A DNA stretch of 64,000 bases from CAUZIZ01 sp965222655 (lineage in GTDB: Bacteria > Acidobacteriota > UBA6911 > RPQK01 > JAJDTT01): contig CBDCUP010000021.1 of assembly GCA_965222655.1 (NCBI GenBank), positions 806,001 to 870,000 on the forward strand. The letters are read 5' to 3'. Numbering within the stretch: position 1 is the stretch's first letter; every line of letters starts with the position of its first letter. A program made the position numbers and the translations under genes. Shown here one piece after another: positions 37,739-46,127 of the stretch. A model generated the notes under the pieces. It searched no databases. It saw nothing but the letters and a program-made list of their open reading frames with translations, and had not been told where the DNA came from.

Positions 37739-38707
37739 ATGACCAACTCACCCCGACCGATCATTGTGATCCCTGGAGACGACCCGGCCCAGCTCTCCGG
37801 CTCGCGTCATCTGAGCCGATTGGAGGAGCGCGGCGAGGTCGTCTTGTTTCAAGACCGACCGACGTCAGATGAAGAAAAGGTGCGTCGAGCGGCCAACGCT
37901 GACATCCTGATCAACTCGCGCGGCTCGGTGAAATGGCCCGCCCAACTCCTCGAGCAGCTCCCACAACTACGCTTCCTCACCGTCTGCGGTGTCGGTACCG
38001 ACTCGATCGATCTAGAAGCTGCCCGGCAGCAGGGAATCGTGGTCTCAAACGTACCCGGCAAGACCGCTCCTGTGGTTGCCGAGCACGCCCTGGGACTCAT
38101 GATGGCGGTGGCCAAGCGGGGAGCCTATCAAACGGCGGAGCTGAAGGCAGGGCGCTGGACTCAGATCCACTGTGTCTATCTGACAGGAAAAACGTTGGGA
38201 GTGGTCGGCACAGGGACCATCGGAGGCCACATGATACGTCTGGCCGGTGCAATCGGGATGGAGGTGATCGCCTGGACCTTTCATCCTTCGCCAAAGCGAG
38301 AGAAGGAGCTAGGCGTTCGCTTTGTAGACCTGGAGGATCTACTACGTCTCAGCGACGTCGTCTCTCTACACGTGAAGTACACCCCGCAGAGCCGACACCT
38401 CCTGGGCGAGCGTGAGCTTGCCCTCATGAAGCCGGGAAGCCTGCTGGTCAACACCGCCCGTGCCGGCGTAGTCGATACCGATGCACTGGTAGTCGCTCTC
38501 AAGAGTGGACATCTGGGAGGAGCAGGCGTTGACGTATTCGATCCCGAGCCTCCTGGACCGGAGCATCCACTCCTGGACTGTGAACAGGTCGTACTGACTC
38601 CTCACAGCGCGGACCAGACCCCTGAAGGATATGATTTCCTCAATGCCGGAGTGGTTGACAACGTGATCGCCTATCTCGAAGGCAAACCACGGAATGTGGT
38701 GAATTAG
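37739..38707 (+). CDS. D-isomer-specific 2-hydroxyacid dehydrogenase
   Basis: 322 residues. The Rossmann motif TLGVVGTGTIGGHM spans about residues 150-165. The catalytic residues are visible: Arg in VNTARAGVVD, Glu in VFDPEPPGPEHPLL, and His in LTPHSADQT. It is the NAD-dependent D-lactate/glycerate/phosphoglycerate dehydrogenase-like family. No C-terminal ACT domain, so it is not a classical SerA. The start ATG at 37739 has AGGAACTACT before it. Downstream 390 bp hold no gene. Confidence 0.93.
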   Translation: MTNSPRPIIVIPGDDPAQLSGSRHLSRLEERGEVVLFQDRPTSDEEKVRRAANADILINSRGSVKWPAQLLEQLPQLRFLTVCGVGTDSIDLEAARQQGIVVSNVPGKTAPVVAEHALGLMMAVAKRGAYQTAELKAGRWTQIHCVYLTGKTLGVVGTGTIGGHMIRLAGAIGMEVIAWTFHPSPKREKELGVRFVDLEDLLRLSDVVSLHVKYTPQSRHLLGERELALMKPGSLLVNTARAGVVDTDALVVALKSGHLGGAGVDVFDPEPPGPEHPLLDCEQVVLTPHSADQTPEGYDFLNAGVVDNVIAYLEGKPRNVVN

Positions 38708-39097
38708 ACTCCACATCCTGGACCTGGGACCAGAGGTTCCGGTCCGGACGAGAGACTGCGGATTGGCGGGGCGGCCCCTTCCGGAGCCGCCTCCCAGAGA
38801 CTGCTAGAACCCTTCGGCCCAAGGCCGATCGGATGTCTAGAGGGGACTCTTTAATTCAACTCGGGTCAATCTCTCCCGAAGAAATCAAAGTAGTAGTCGT
38901 CCCCTATGGTAAAATCCGACCAAAAAATGGACCAAACATAGGACCGGTCTATTACGCTTCGCGCCAGCCCGCTAAAGCGGGCTCCTGGATGGGGCTACCT
39001 GAGGTAGAACCTTCTGATCAGGCAATGAATTCAGAAGTAGGAAAAAGTTTCTTTCTCGAATGGGCTAGCACGACTGGGGGTGGTTCTGAAACTTCAA
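38708..39097. other. Non-coding intergenic region
   Basis: No protein-like frame was found. A short stable hairpin, AGCCCGC TAAA GCGGGCT, lies at 38966-38983; it is not followed by a T-run so a terminator role is only possible. It separates the plus-strand dehydrogenase gene from the 3' end of the minus-strand unit. Confidence 0.6.
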
Positions 39098-39400
39098 CTA
39101 CTCGAATCGGAGCGAGTAGAGGTCCGCATCTTTCATCTCGAACCTGAGTCGAATCGTCTGGCCCGCAAGCTGGCCGAAATCGGATCCTCCCACCCAGGCC
39201 GTGACCCAGGGCTGTCCGGCTCTCTGCAGCAGTTGTCCGGACCCCTGCCACTCCTGGTCGGTCTGATTGCTGACGATGATCACCGCCTCATAGCCGTCCC
39301 CCAGGGCCAGTTGAGGATAGGTGACGGCCGCAACCGGCGCACACAGTACTGACAGAATCCAGAAGCCGAGCAGACAGCGCGAAAAAGGAGTTCGTCTCAT
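39098..39400 (-). CDS. Short secreted protein, probably a chimeric gene remnant
   Basis: 100 residues from ATG 39400. A signal peptide (LLGFWILSVLCAPVAA) leads into TYPQLALGDGYEAVIIVSNQ and a beta-like stretch, then VTAWVGGSDFGQLAGQTIRL and a final RFEMKDADLYSLRFE. The last 20 residues strongly resemble the end of the Tat-secreted gene at 15980-17198 (ISLRFQLQNAQLFSFAFR). The front looks like the start of a different secreted protein, so an internal deletion appears to have fused two sequences. It follows the DUF1501 gene on the same strand by 44 bp. Function unknown. Confidence 0.6.
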   Translation of the reverse strand: MRRTPFSRCLLGFWILSVLCAPVAAVTYPQLALGDGYEAVIIVSNQTDQEWQGSGQLLQRAGQPWVTAWVGGSDFGQLAGQTIRLRFEMKDADLYSLRFE

Positions 39401-39444
39401 GGAGGAAATCTCGGCTGCCCTACCTTTAGCAGGGACGGTCCTGG

Positions 39445-40941
39445 CTATGCCATGATTTCGTGGATCGGCTTGCCGTAGTCCATATCCAGACGCTTGTGAC
39501 CGGGGACATCCAGCTTGCGGGGATCTAGTCCAAGCTGGTGCAGGACCGTCGCATGGAGGTCCGTGACGTAGTGGCGATCCTCGATGGCATGGTAACCGAG
39601 CTCGTCGGTGGCGCCATGGACAATACCGCCCTTGATGCCGCCGCCGGCCATCCAGCAGGTGAAGGCAGCAGGATGGTGATCGCGGCCCTCCGTTTGCCCC
39701 TGCATGCCTGGGGTCCGGCCGAATTCCGTGCCCCAGACAACCAGCGTCTCGTCCAACAGACCCCTTTGTTTGAGGTCTTTGAGGAGACCGCCGATGGGAT
39801 GGTCCACCTCTCCGCAGGTAAGACTGTGGTAGTGCTTGAGGTGGAAGTGGGCGTCCCAGGCGATGGTGTCGGTGGAGTAGCCGTGAATGATCTGGACGAA
39901 TCGGACTCCGCGCTCTACCAACCGGCGCGCCGTCAGACAAATCTCTCCGAAAGGTTTGGTCACATCGTTGTCGAGTCCGTAGAGTTGCTGGGTCCGGGAG
40001 CTTTCTTCTGAGAACTTGAAGAGATCGGGAACCGAGGTCTGCATCCGGAATGCCAACTCGTAGGCTTTGATGCGAGCCCGCATCGCCGAATCGTCGGGGT
40101 ACTCGACGGCCTCGAAGTGATTGAAACGCCGCAGCAGGGCAAACTTGGCCTCCTGCTCCTCCTTGTAGACGCCCTTGATGGGTGTGGCGAAACGCAGCGG
40201 ATTCTGTGGGTCCACCTCGAGGGTGATCCCGTTGTGTTGAGGTCCGAGGTAGTTGCCGGAGACGGCTGCCGGCCCCCCGGCGTTGGGCAGGATCCGGCCG
40301 CCCAGGACGACAAACTGGGGCAGGTTTTCGTTCAGGGAGCCGAGCCCGTAGTGAACCCAGGACCCAAGGGACGGCAAGAGGCCCTGGAAGATATGCCGTC
40401 CAGTGTGGAACTGGGTTTGGGCGACGTGACTATTGTCGGTGGTCCACATGGAGCGGATGACGGCGATGTCATCGATGCACTCACTCACGTGGGGCCACCA
40501 GTCACTCACCTCGATGCCGCTCTGGCCCCGCTTTCCATAGCCTACCTGCATGGGGAAGAGCTTCTTATAGGAACCCCGCCCCCTGCCAAAGAAATCGACC
40601 GTGTTCTTGTCGTGCTTCGAGTCGAGGATGTGCTTATACGGAGTCTCGTCGATCGTCATGCCCCCATACTTGTTCAGCGCCGGCTTGGGGTCGAAGGTCT
40701 CCATCTGACTGGCGCCGCCCTGCATGAACAGCCAGATGACGCTCTTGGCCTTGGGGGCAAAGTGGGGTATCCCATCAGGAGGCGTCCATCCCTGCTCACT
40801 GGCACCGGGCTTGGCAAAACCATCGCGCTGGAGCATTGCTCCGAGAGCCATGCCCGTCACACCCATACCCAGGTCCGAAAAAAAGGTTCTGCGATTCAGG
40901 TTGAGGCCGCCTGGACCCCAGGATTTCGGTCTTCCTTTCAT
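39445..40941 (-). CDS. DUF1501 domain protein with Tat signal
   Basis: 498 residues from ATG 40941 (GGGAAG upstream); the frame extends further 5' but through the repeat at 41038-41277. A Tat signal NRRTFFSDLGMGVTGMALGA (Arg17-Arg18) is followed by the family pattern AKSVIWLFMQGGASQMETFDPKP, MWTTDNSHVAQTQFHTG, GPQHNGITLEVDPQNP, VRFVQIIHG and WGTEFGRTPGMQGQTEGRDHHPAAFT, a sulfatase/phosphatase-like fold. Such proteins always accompany PSCyt1/DUF1549/DUF1553 genes, as here, in Planctomycetota, Acidobacteriota and relatives; enzymatic role unproven, periplasmic. Confidence 0.95.
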   Translation of the reverse strand: MKGRPKSWGPGGLNLNRRTFFSDLGMGVTGMALGAMLQRDGFAKPGASEQGWTPPDGIPHFAPKAKSVIWLFMQGGASQMETFDPKPALNKYGGMTIDETPYKHILDSKHDKNTVDFFGRGRGSYKKLFPMQVGYGKRGQSGIEVSDWWPHVSECIDDIAVIRSMWTTDNSHVAQTQFHTGRHIFQGLLPSLGSWVHYGLGSLNENLPQFVVLGGRILPNAGGPAAVSGNYLGPQHNGITLEVDPQNPLRFATPIKGVYKEEQEAKFALLRRFNHFEAVEYPDDSAMRARIKAYELAFRMQTSVPDLFKFSEESSRTQQLYGLDNDVTKPFGEICLTARRLVERGVRFVQIIHGYSTDTIAWDAHFHLKHYHSLTCGEVDHPIGGLLKDLKQRGLLDETLVVWGTEFGRTPGMQGQTEGRDHHPAAFTCWMAGGGIKGGIVHGATDELGYHAIEDRHYVTDLHATVLHQLGLDPRKLDVPGHKRLDMDYGKPIHEIMA

Positions 40942-41037
40942 GATCGACTTCCCATCTCTTCCGAGTCTCGTGTCAGTGCTCTCTCCGGCTGCGCTGGGCC
41001 TCATCCGAGAGAGAAACCTTGTCTGATTTCCATCACC

Positions 41038-41277
41038 TACGCCGAAGGCGTTACTGCGCGTAGCCCAGGGTTGCAATGCGGAGCGAGCTACCCTGGGTCT
41101 AGGTCGGTCAAGAAAATGTCTTACCCCAAGGGGGTTATTGCCGCAGGTTGCTCCCGACACATAGCCAACGTTTTGGCAATAACACTTTCAGTGTAAAAAA
41201 GGCATCGGGGTCCTGCACCCAGGGTAGCTCGCTTCGCATTGCAACCCTGGGCTACGCGCAGTAACGCCTTCGGCGTA
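41038..41277. repeat. Long inverted repeat with 61-bp arms
   Basis: The arms at 41038-41098 and 41217-41277 match over 61 bases with one mismatch (start TACGCCGAAGGCGTTACTGC). Between them are 118 bases with a GGTTATTGCC/GGCAATAAC pair. The element sits between the PSD1 and DUF1501 genes, in what would otherwise be a short spacer, and the transcript could form a large hairpin there. No gene lies in the 400 bases 40942-41342. It is probably a MITE-like palindromic repeat; AGGGTAGCTCGC-type arms are common in related genomes. Confidence 0.88.
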
Positions 41278-41342
41278 AAGACCTGCACGCCGGAACCTGC
41301 AACCTGCGACCTGTGACTCTGCGACTTCCGACCAATCATACT

Positions 41343-44300
41343 TCACCGAATCGTGACAAACTCATTTCGGTTGAACAGGACATGCACCAGGCCCTCGCGT
41401 GCTCTCAGGGAAGGATCTGTCGAAGGAGGCAGTTCACCTGACGAGCCCGATTCGAATTGGGTCAGCTCCTGCGGGTTTACCAGAAGAGCCGTCTGCTGCC
41501 CAAGGAACTTCAGGCTTTCCTCGAGCTCGCCCCGCGAGGGCTCCCTCCCCAGAACTCTTTCAAAAACCCTCTCCACGAAGTGCTTCGCATTCTGACCCAC
41601 CTTGTCTGAGATCTTGCGCGCCAATAGATGGGAGTGGCTGAAGCTCATCTCGCTGTTGGACAAGGCCAGGGCCTGCTGGGGGACGATGCTTTCATAACGC
41701 CGGTAACAGCCCTCAGCGTCAGCCAGGTCGAAGAGTTTCAGGAAAGGCATGTTCTCGTTGGGTGTGTGCGTAAAATACAGGCTTCGCCGACGGGACCTCT
41801 GTCCCGTGTGATGATCCAATTCAGGGCCACCGACGGTAGGATCCAACTCGCCTGCCACCGCCAGGATGCTATCGCGGACCACCTCGGCTTCCATGCGCCG
41901 CTGATTCATGCGCCACAGATATCGATTTTCCCGGTCTTCCGTCAGGTTGGGATGGTCCTTCCGGCTGGGCCAGGACTGCATCCGGTAGGCGCTGCTGGTG
42001 ACCATCAGACGATGAATATGCTTCATGCTCCAGTCATTTCCCATGAACTCGACGGCGAGCCAGTCCAACAGCTGAGGATGGGACGGAGGATCCGATTTGA
42101 CTCCAAAGTCCTCGATGGACGCCACCAACGGTTCCCCGTAATGACGCATCCAGATGTGGTTGATGGCAACCCGGGCCGTGAGTGGGTTCTCCTTGCGCGC
42201 AATCCAGCGAGCCAGTGCGGTTCGCCGGCCTGTGCTGGTCCTGGGGTAGAGCGTTCCGACGGGTGAGTACTCGTTCTTTGCCTGGCCCAATGCTGTCTGG
42301 GCAGCCCTGAGCTGCGAGCCGGCGACTGAGACGCGCTTCTCTCGAGTCTTCACCAGATTCCCGGCGGCGGCGGGCGGCTCTTCCAGGGCATGCGCCAGCT
42401 TCTGCTGCGCTTCCAGAAGATTCATCTCTGCCTTGAGTAGGCCGGCGGAGCGCTCTGCCTTCCTTGCGGCTTCGGCCAGATGCTGTGCCCTTGGGTCAGG
42501 TGGGTCGGCCCAGTTAGCCCGGTCTGCCGCCAATCGGGCCTGCTGGGCCGTCAGGTCCTCCGAGCTCCAGGTCAACTTCTTTTCCGCCAGCGCCGCCGCT
42601 TCCCGAGCTTTGCGCAACATGAGCTTGGGATCTTCGGGTACGAGACCGTCGATCCAGTCGGCAATCTGCTTGATGACTTCCTCTGGCAGTGGGGCCGCCT
42701 CGGCAGGCATCCGGGGCTGCTTGTCCCCACTGAGCCTTCGGATGACAGAGCTGCTGGCACTCTTTCCTGGGACGATTCCGGGACCATCCCTGGTACCCCC
42801 TTCTAGAAGCAGATCGAAGGTGATCGTCCGAAAGTCGTTGCGCGCGACGTTGGGGCCATGGCAGACGACACAGTTTCTGTCGAAGATGGGTTTAATTTCC
42901 TTGTCGAACTGATCGCGTCCCAACTTCAAGACCCGCTCGTCTGGATGCATCGCGGCAAACTTCTGAGCGCGTGACTCTTCCTGCCTGGCCTCCACAAGCC
43001 CGGCCTCTGCCCTAGTGATGGCCTGTCTCGCTTGTCTGAGCAGGTCGTCGTGGACGAACGGCTGGATCGAAGGGTAGTAGCTCTCCAGAGGCAGCTCGAT
43101 GGGCTGGATGGGCTCCCCCAGGCGACCCAGGATCTCTGGCACGCCCGGAGAGAGGGGATTGCTCTTGTCCGGATTCTTTTCGTCCCCCCGGATATAACGA
43201 TACGTCTCGGCATAGATGGGTGGGCCCTGACGGCCGGCGGCTCGAGGTTCGGAGTCGAACACACGGGCAAGTCCGGCCTCAACCAGATTCGCTTCTCCGG
43301 GCAAGGGATCGATACGAACGTCGTAGGGCTCGAAGAACGCCCGGAAGCGATAGTACTCATCCTGTGCGATGGGGTCGGTCTTATGGTCATGACAACGGGC
43401 ACACTTCAGGGTCGTAGCCAGGAACGCGGATGCTGTGTGCTCGACGGTTTCTCGGAGCCAGGAATCACGATTGATACTGAACCGGCTCCGGACCAGGTAA
43501 CCGGTGGCACGCAAGGTTCTGGAATCGGTAGGCGTCAGCTCGTCGCCGGCGAGCATTTCCAGAACCATGCGGTCGTATCCCTTGTCTTCGTTGAGGGACT
43601 CGATGATCCAATCGCGCCAATGCCAGAGGTGCCGCTGACCATTGGTAAGGATATTGAAGCCGCGCATGCCGTACCAATCGCTGTAGCGCCACACGTCCAT
43701 CCAGTGGCGCCCCCAACGCTCGCCGTAGTGGGGGCTGTCAAGCAGTCGATCCACCGTCCTTTCGTAGGCGTCCTGGGAACGGTCATCCAGGAAGGATTGC
43801 AGCTCGGCGGGCGTGGGGGGAAGGCCCGTCAGGTCCAGGTGCAGCCGTCGTAGCAAGAGGTGCTTTTCGACCTGGGGCATGGGTACGAGACCGTGTCTCT
43901 CGTGCTGGGCCGACAGAAAAGCATCAATGGGGTTGTGGACCCAGGCCTGGTTCCCGACCTTGGGCACAGGCGGCCTCCTGGGGGCTTGATAGGCCCAGTG
44001 ATCGCTGCCCTGGGTAAACCCGCTCGCCTGGCGCGAGACTTCGGCGTTGAGCCGGCCCGAATAGGGCGCACCGGCCTCCACCCAGGCGACGATGTCTGCG
44101 ATCTCTTCCTCCGAAAGCGGTTCGCCCTGGTAGGGCATGCCCGGCTCATGCTGGTGGCGGATCTTCTTGACCAGCAGGCTACCTGGACCGTCTCCCGGAA
44201 CCAGGACATCACGGTGCTCGTCGCTGCCCGCTAGCAGTCTCTTCCGGGTCGAAAGATCCAAGCCGGCTTGTCTGAACTTGCCACCGTGGCAATTCAGGCA

Positions 44301-44795
44301 CTTGGCCTCGAGCGTGGGTTGGACCCTGACAAAGACCCCTGAGGAAGAAGGGTGGCTGCCAGCAAGCATGTCTGTGACGGTGCTGCTGTGCTCCGGGTGG
44401 GACTCGGCGAAGGGTGCCCCGAGATCGATCCACAGAGCGATGAGAGCAGACGTCTCAGCAGGGAGGGGTTCCCCACCCAGCGGCATCGCCGGTTCTTGCG
44501 AATGGATAACGAGCTGGTAGAGAAGACTGGCACGACTGTCGCCAGGCACCAGCGCGGGCCCCCTGCCTCCGCCGGCCAGCATGCCCTGGCGAGTCGAAAG
44601 ATCGAGTGCTCCCTGCTTACTGGAGCTCGAGTGGCAGGCCAGACAATGTCGATCCAGTATCGGCCGAATCTGCTCTGCGAACAGCCTGATCCCAACCTCG
44701 GTGGTGAAGGACGGATTGTCCACAGGTTGTTGAGGCCAAACCGTCCCGCACAGGAGCAAAGCCGGCACCCAACAAGTCAAAAACCGGAGGATCAC
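41343..44795 (-). CDS. Multi-domain PSCyt1/DUF1549/DUF1553 protein
   Basis: 1150 residues with signal peptide (LTCWVPALLLCGTVWPQ). It carries three haem-binding CxxCH motifs, each in a PSCyt1-like segment: CLACH at residue 51, CLNCH near 166 and CVVCH near 640. The DUF1549 domain follows the second haem (ERWGRHWMDVWRYSDWYGMRGFN, ISTGLPPTPAEL-like LDLTGLPPTPAEL) and DUF1553 ends the protein (TALARWIARKENPLTARVAINHIW, MNQRRMEAEVVRDSILAVAGELDPTVGGP). The middle cytochrome within a helical region (residues 600-800) is unusual. Periplasmic or cell-surface; function of the family unsettled, likely redox linked to sugar or polymer use. It precedes DUF1501. Confidence 0.93.
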   Translation of the reverse strand: MILRFLTCWVPALLLCGTVWPQQPVDNPSFTTEVGIRLFAEQIRPILDRHCLACHSSSSKQGALDLSTRQGMLAGGGRGPALVPGDSRASLLYQLVIHSQEPAMPLGGEPLPAETSALIALWIDLGAPFAESHPEHSSTVTDMLAGSHPSSSGVFVRVQPTLEAKCLNCHGGKFRQAGLDLSTRKRLLAGSDEHRDVLVPGDGPGSLLVKKIRHQHEPGMPYQGEPLSEEEIADIVAWVEAGAPYSGRLNAEVSRQASGFTQGSDHWAYQAPRRPPVPKVGNQAWVHNPIDAFLSAQHERHGLVPMPQVEKHLLLRRLHLDLTGLPPTPAELQSFLDDRSQDAYERTVDRLLDSPHYGERWGRHWMDVWRYSDWYGMRGFNILTNGQRHLWHWRDWIIESLNEDKGYDRMVLEMLAGDELTPTDSRTLRATGYLVRSRFSINRDSWLRETVEHTASAFLATTLKCARCHDHKTDPIAQDEYYRFRAFFEPYDVRIDPLPGEANLVEAGLARVFDSEPRAAGRQGPPIYAETYRYIRGDEKNPDKSNPLSPGVPEILGRLGEPIQPIELPLESYYPSIQPFVHDDLLRQARQAITRAEAGLVEARQEESRAQKFAAMHPDERVLKLGRDQFDKEIKPIFDRNCVVCHGPNVARNDFRTITFDLLLEGGTRDGPGIVPGKSASSSVIRRLSGDKQPRMPAEAAPLPEEVIKQIADWIDGLVPEDPKLMLRKAREAAALAEKKLTWSSEDLTAQQARLAADRANWADPPDPRAQHLAEAARKAERSAGLLKAEMNLLEAQQKLAHALEEPPAAAGNLVKTREKRVSVAGSQLRAAQTALGQAKNEYSPVGTLYPRTSTGRRTALARWIARKENPLTARVAINHIWMRHYGEPLVASIEDFGVKSDPPSHPQLLDWLAVEFMGNDWSMKHIHRLMVTSSAYRMQSWPSRKDHPNLTEDRENRYLWRMNQRRMEAEVVRDSILAVAGELDPTVGGPELDHHTGQRSRRRSLYFTHTPNENMPFLKLFDLADAEGCYRRYESIVPQQALALSNSEMSFSHSHLLARKISDKVGQNAKHFVERVFERVLGREPSRGELEESLKFLGQQTALLVNPQELTQFESGSSGELPPSTDPSLRAREGLVHVLFNRNEFVTIR

Positions 44796-44842
44796 GATTC
44801 CTTTCTAACTGTCTTCAGCAGAATATGTCGATCGATCTTTTC

Positions 44843-45745
44843 TCACAAGGATGGAAAGTGCAAGCGTCCTACGCGATCGGTTTGCGCCGAAAGGAGATGT
44901 CCGCCGACCGTCGTGACGTAGAGTATGTTCAGATCGGGGCCGCCGAAGGAGCAGTTGGTGGGCCGGTCGAAGGGCGTGGGGTGGGATTCCAGAACCTCAC
45001 CCGAGGGGGCAAACACGTAGATCATCGGCCCCGGCCCTCCCTGCCTGAAGCCGGCAGTCGCGACAATATTGCCCTCCACGTCAAGACACATTCCGTCAAT
45101 TCCGCGATGGGCTCCGAAATCGTGTAGGACGCTACATGGCCCCAAGCTTCCATCGCCACCGACGGGATAGGCACGCAGCTGTCTCAGCTCTTCTGGCTCG
45201 CGTCCACTCTGAGCGACGTACAGGGTTCTGTGGTCGAGCGAAAACAAGAGTCCATTGGGCCGCGTGGTATCAAACGTCACCCGGTTCACCGACCAACTCC
45301 CATCACTCCCAGGATCCAATCGGTAGACCGAATCGTGGTCCAGCTCCTTGTTGGACCGGTCCTCGCTCCAAGGTCCGGCGGCTCCTTCGTAGTATGGATC
45401 CGTAAACCAGACCCGGCCCTCGAGGTCGATGGCTAGATCGTTGGGAATGTTGAACTGCCTACCCTCGAAACGATCCGCCAGGACCGTCGCCGTTCCATCC
45501 GCTTCGTAGCGAACCACTCGCCTGGCATCACCTTCGCAGGCATACAGCCGACCCCTGGGGTCCAACATCAAGCCATTGGCACAATTGGTTCCCGAGCGAA
45601 ACACGGTCGAAGATTTAGTGGCCGGATCATAGCGCATGATCTTGCTCGCGGGTATGTGGGTGAAAACCAGACCGGTCCCATCCCACGCCGGTCCTTCGGT
45701 AGTGCCACCATAGGGTTCGATGAGCAGTTCAAAATTCAAAGTCAT
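44843..45745 (-). CDS. SMP-30/gluconolactonase-family protein
   Basis: 300 residues without a signal peptide. Beta-propeller features: LIEPYGGTTEGPAWDG (metal Glu), NIPNDLAIDLEGRVWFTDPYY (Asn and Asp ligand region), TRPNGLLFSLDHRTLYVAQSG and HRGIDGMCLDVEGNIVA (Asp ligand). It fits the calcium/zinc-dependent lactonase family that opens aldono- or other lactones. First gene of the minus-strand unit with PSD1 and DUF1501 (47 bp to the next), suggesting uptake or processing of a sugar acid. Start ATG at 45745 has a CGGAGGC ribosome-binding site. Confidence 0.92.
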   Translation of the reverse strand: MTLNFELLIEPYGGTTEGPAWDGTGLVFTHIPASKIMRYDPATKSSTVFRSGTNCANGLMLDPRGRLYACEGDARRVVRYEADGTATVLADRFEGRQFNIPNDLAIDLEGRVWFTDPYYEGAAGPWSEDRSNKELDHDSVYRLDPGSDGSWSVNRVTFDTTRPNGLLFSLDHRTLYVAQSGREPEELRQLRAYPVGGDGSLGPCSVLHDFGAHRGIDGMCLDVEGNIVATAGFRQGGPGPMIYVFAPSGEVLESHPTPFDRPTNCSFGGPDLNILYVTTVGGHLLSAQTDRVGRLHFPSL

Positions 45746-45850
45746 TGTTGCCTCCGGGAGATGGTTGCAGGTTACAGGTTACGGGTCACAGGTTTCAAGA
45801 TGTGTTTTCCTGCCCATCGCTCCTTCATTTGGCTAGGAGGCCATGAGGGT

Positions 45851-46021
45851 GTCGCCAAATGACAGAGCCGTGACCGTGAGGGAGCGGTCCCGGCATACGG
45901 ATGCCGGAAACAACCGACCAAACAGACGGTGGCCGATTGCATCTCCTTTTTTACGGCATGTCCCGATCGGTGATCGGGACCGCTCCTTTGCAGTCACGGC
46001 TCTGTTATTGGCGGTAGCGAC
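45851..46021. repeat. 171-bp palindromic element (MITE-like)
   Basis: Arms of about 40 bp are imperfect inverted repeats: left GTCGCCAAATGACAGAGCCG continuing TGAC...GGAGCGGTCCC, right with its complement from 46021 (GTCGCTACCGCCAATAACAG...GGAGCGGTCCCG). Inner pairs CCGGCATACGGATGCCGG and GTCCCGATCGGTGATCGGGAC fold into separate hairpins. No coding capacity. It lies in the 382-bp gap between the SMP-30 gene and thiI, 45746-46127, together with short CAGGTTAC repeats. Confidence 0.82.
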
Positions 46022-46127
46022 AATCACGGCAGACGTAACCGAAGTTTCGTTCTCGAATGGGGCCAGGGCTTCCTGGGGGTGGAACTGACCTGCAACCTGC
46101 AGCTGTCCGCTCGGCTATAATGTCCCG

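Noticed and set aside
38833..39147. 104-codon frame after the dehydrogenase
   Set aside because: No family, low-complexity, overlaps the hairpin and the minus-strand remnant.
40117..41196. 359-codon open frame on the plus strand
   Set aside because: Antisense to DUF1501 and running into the inverted repeat; no domain recognised.
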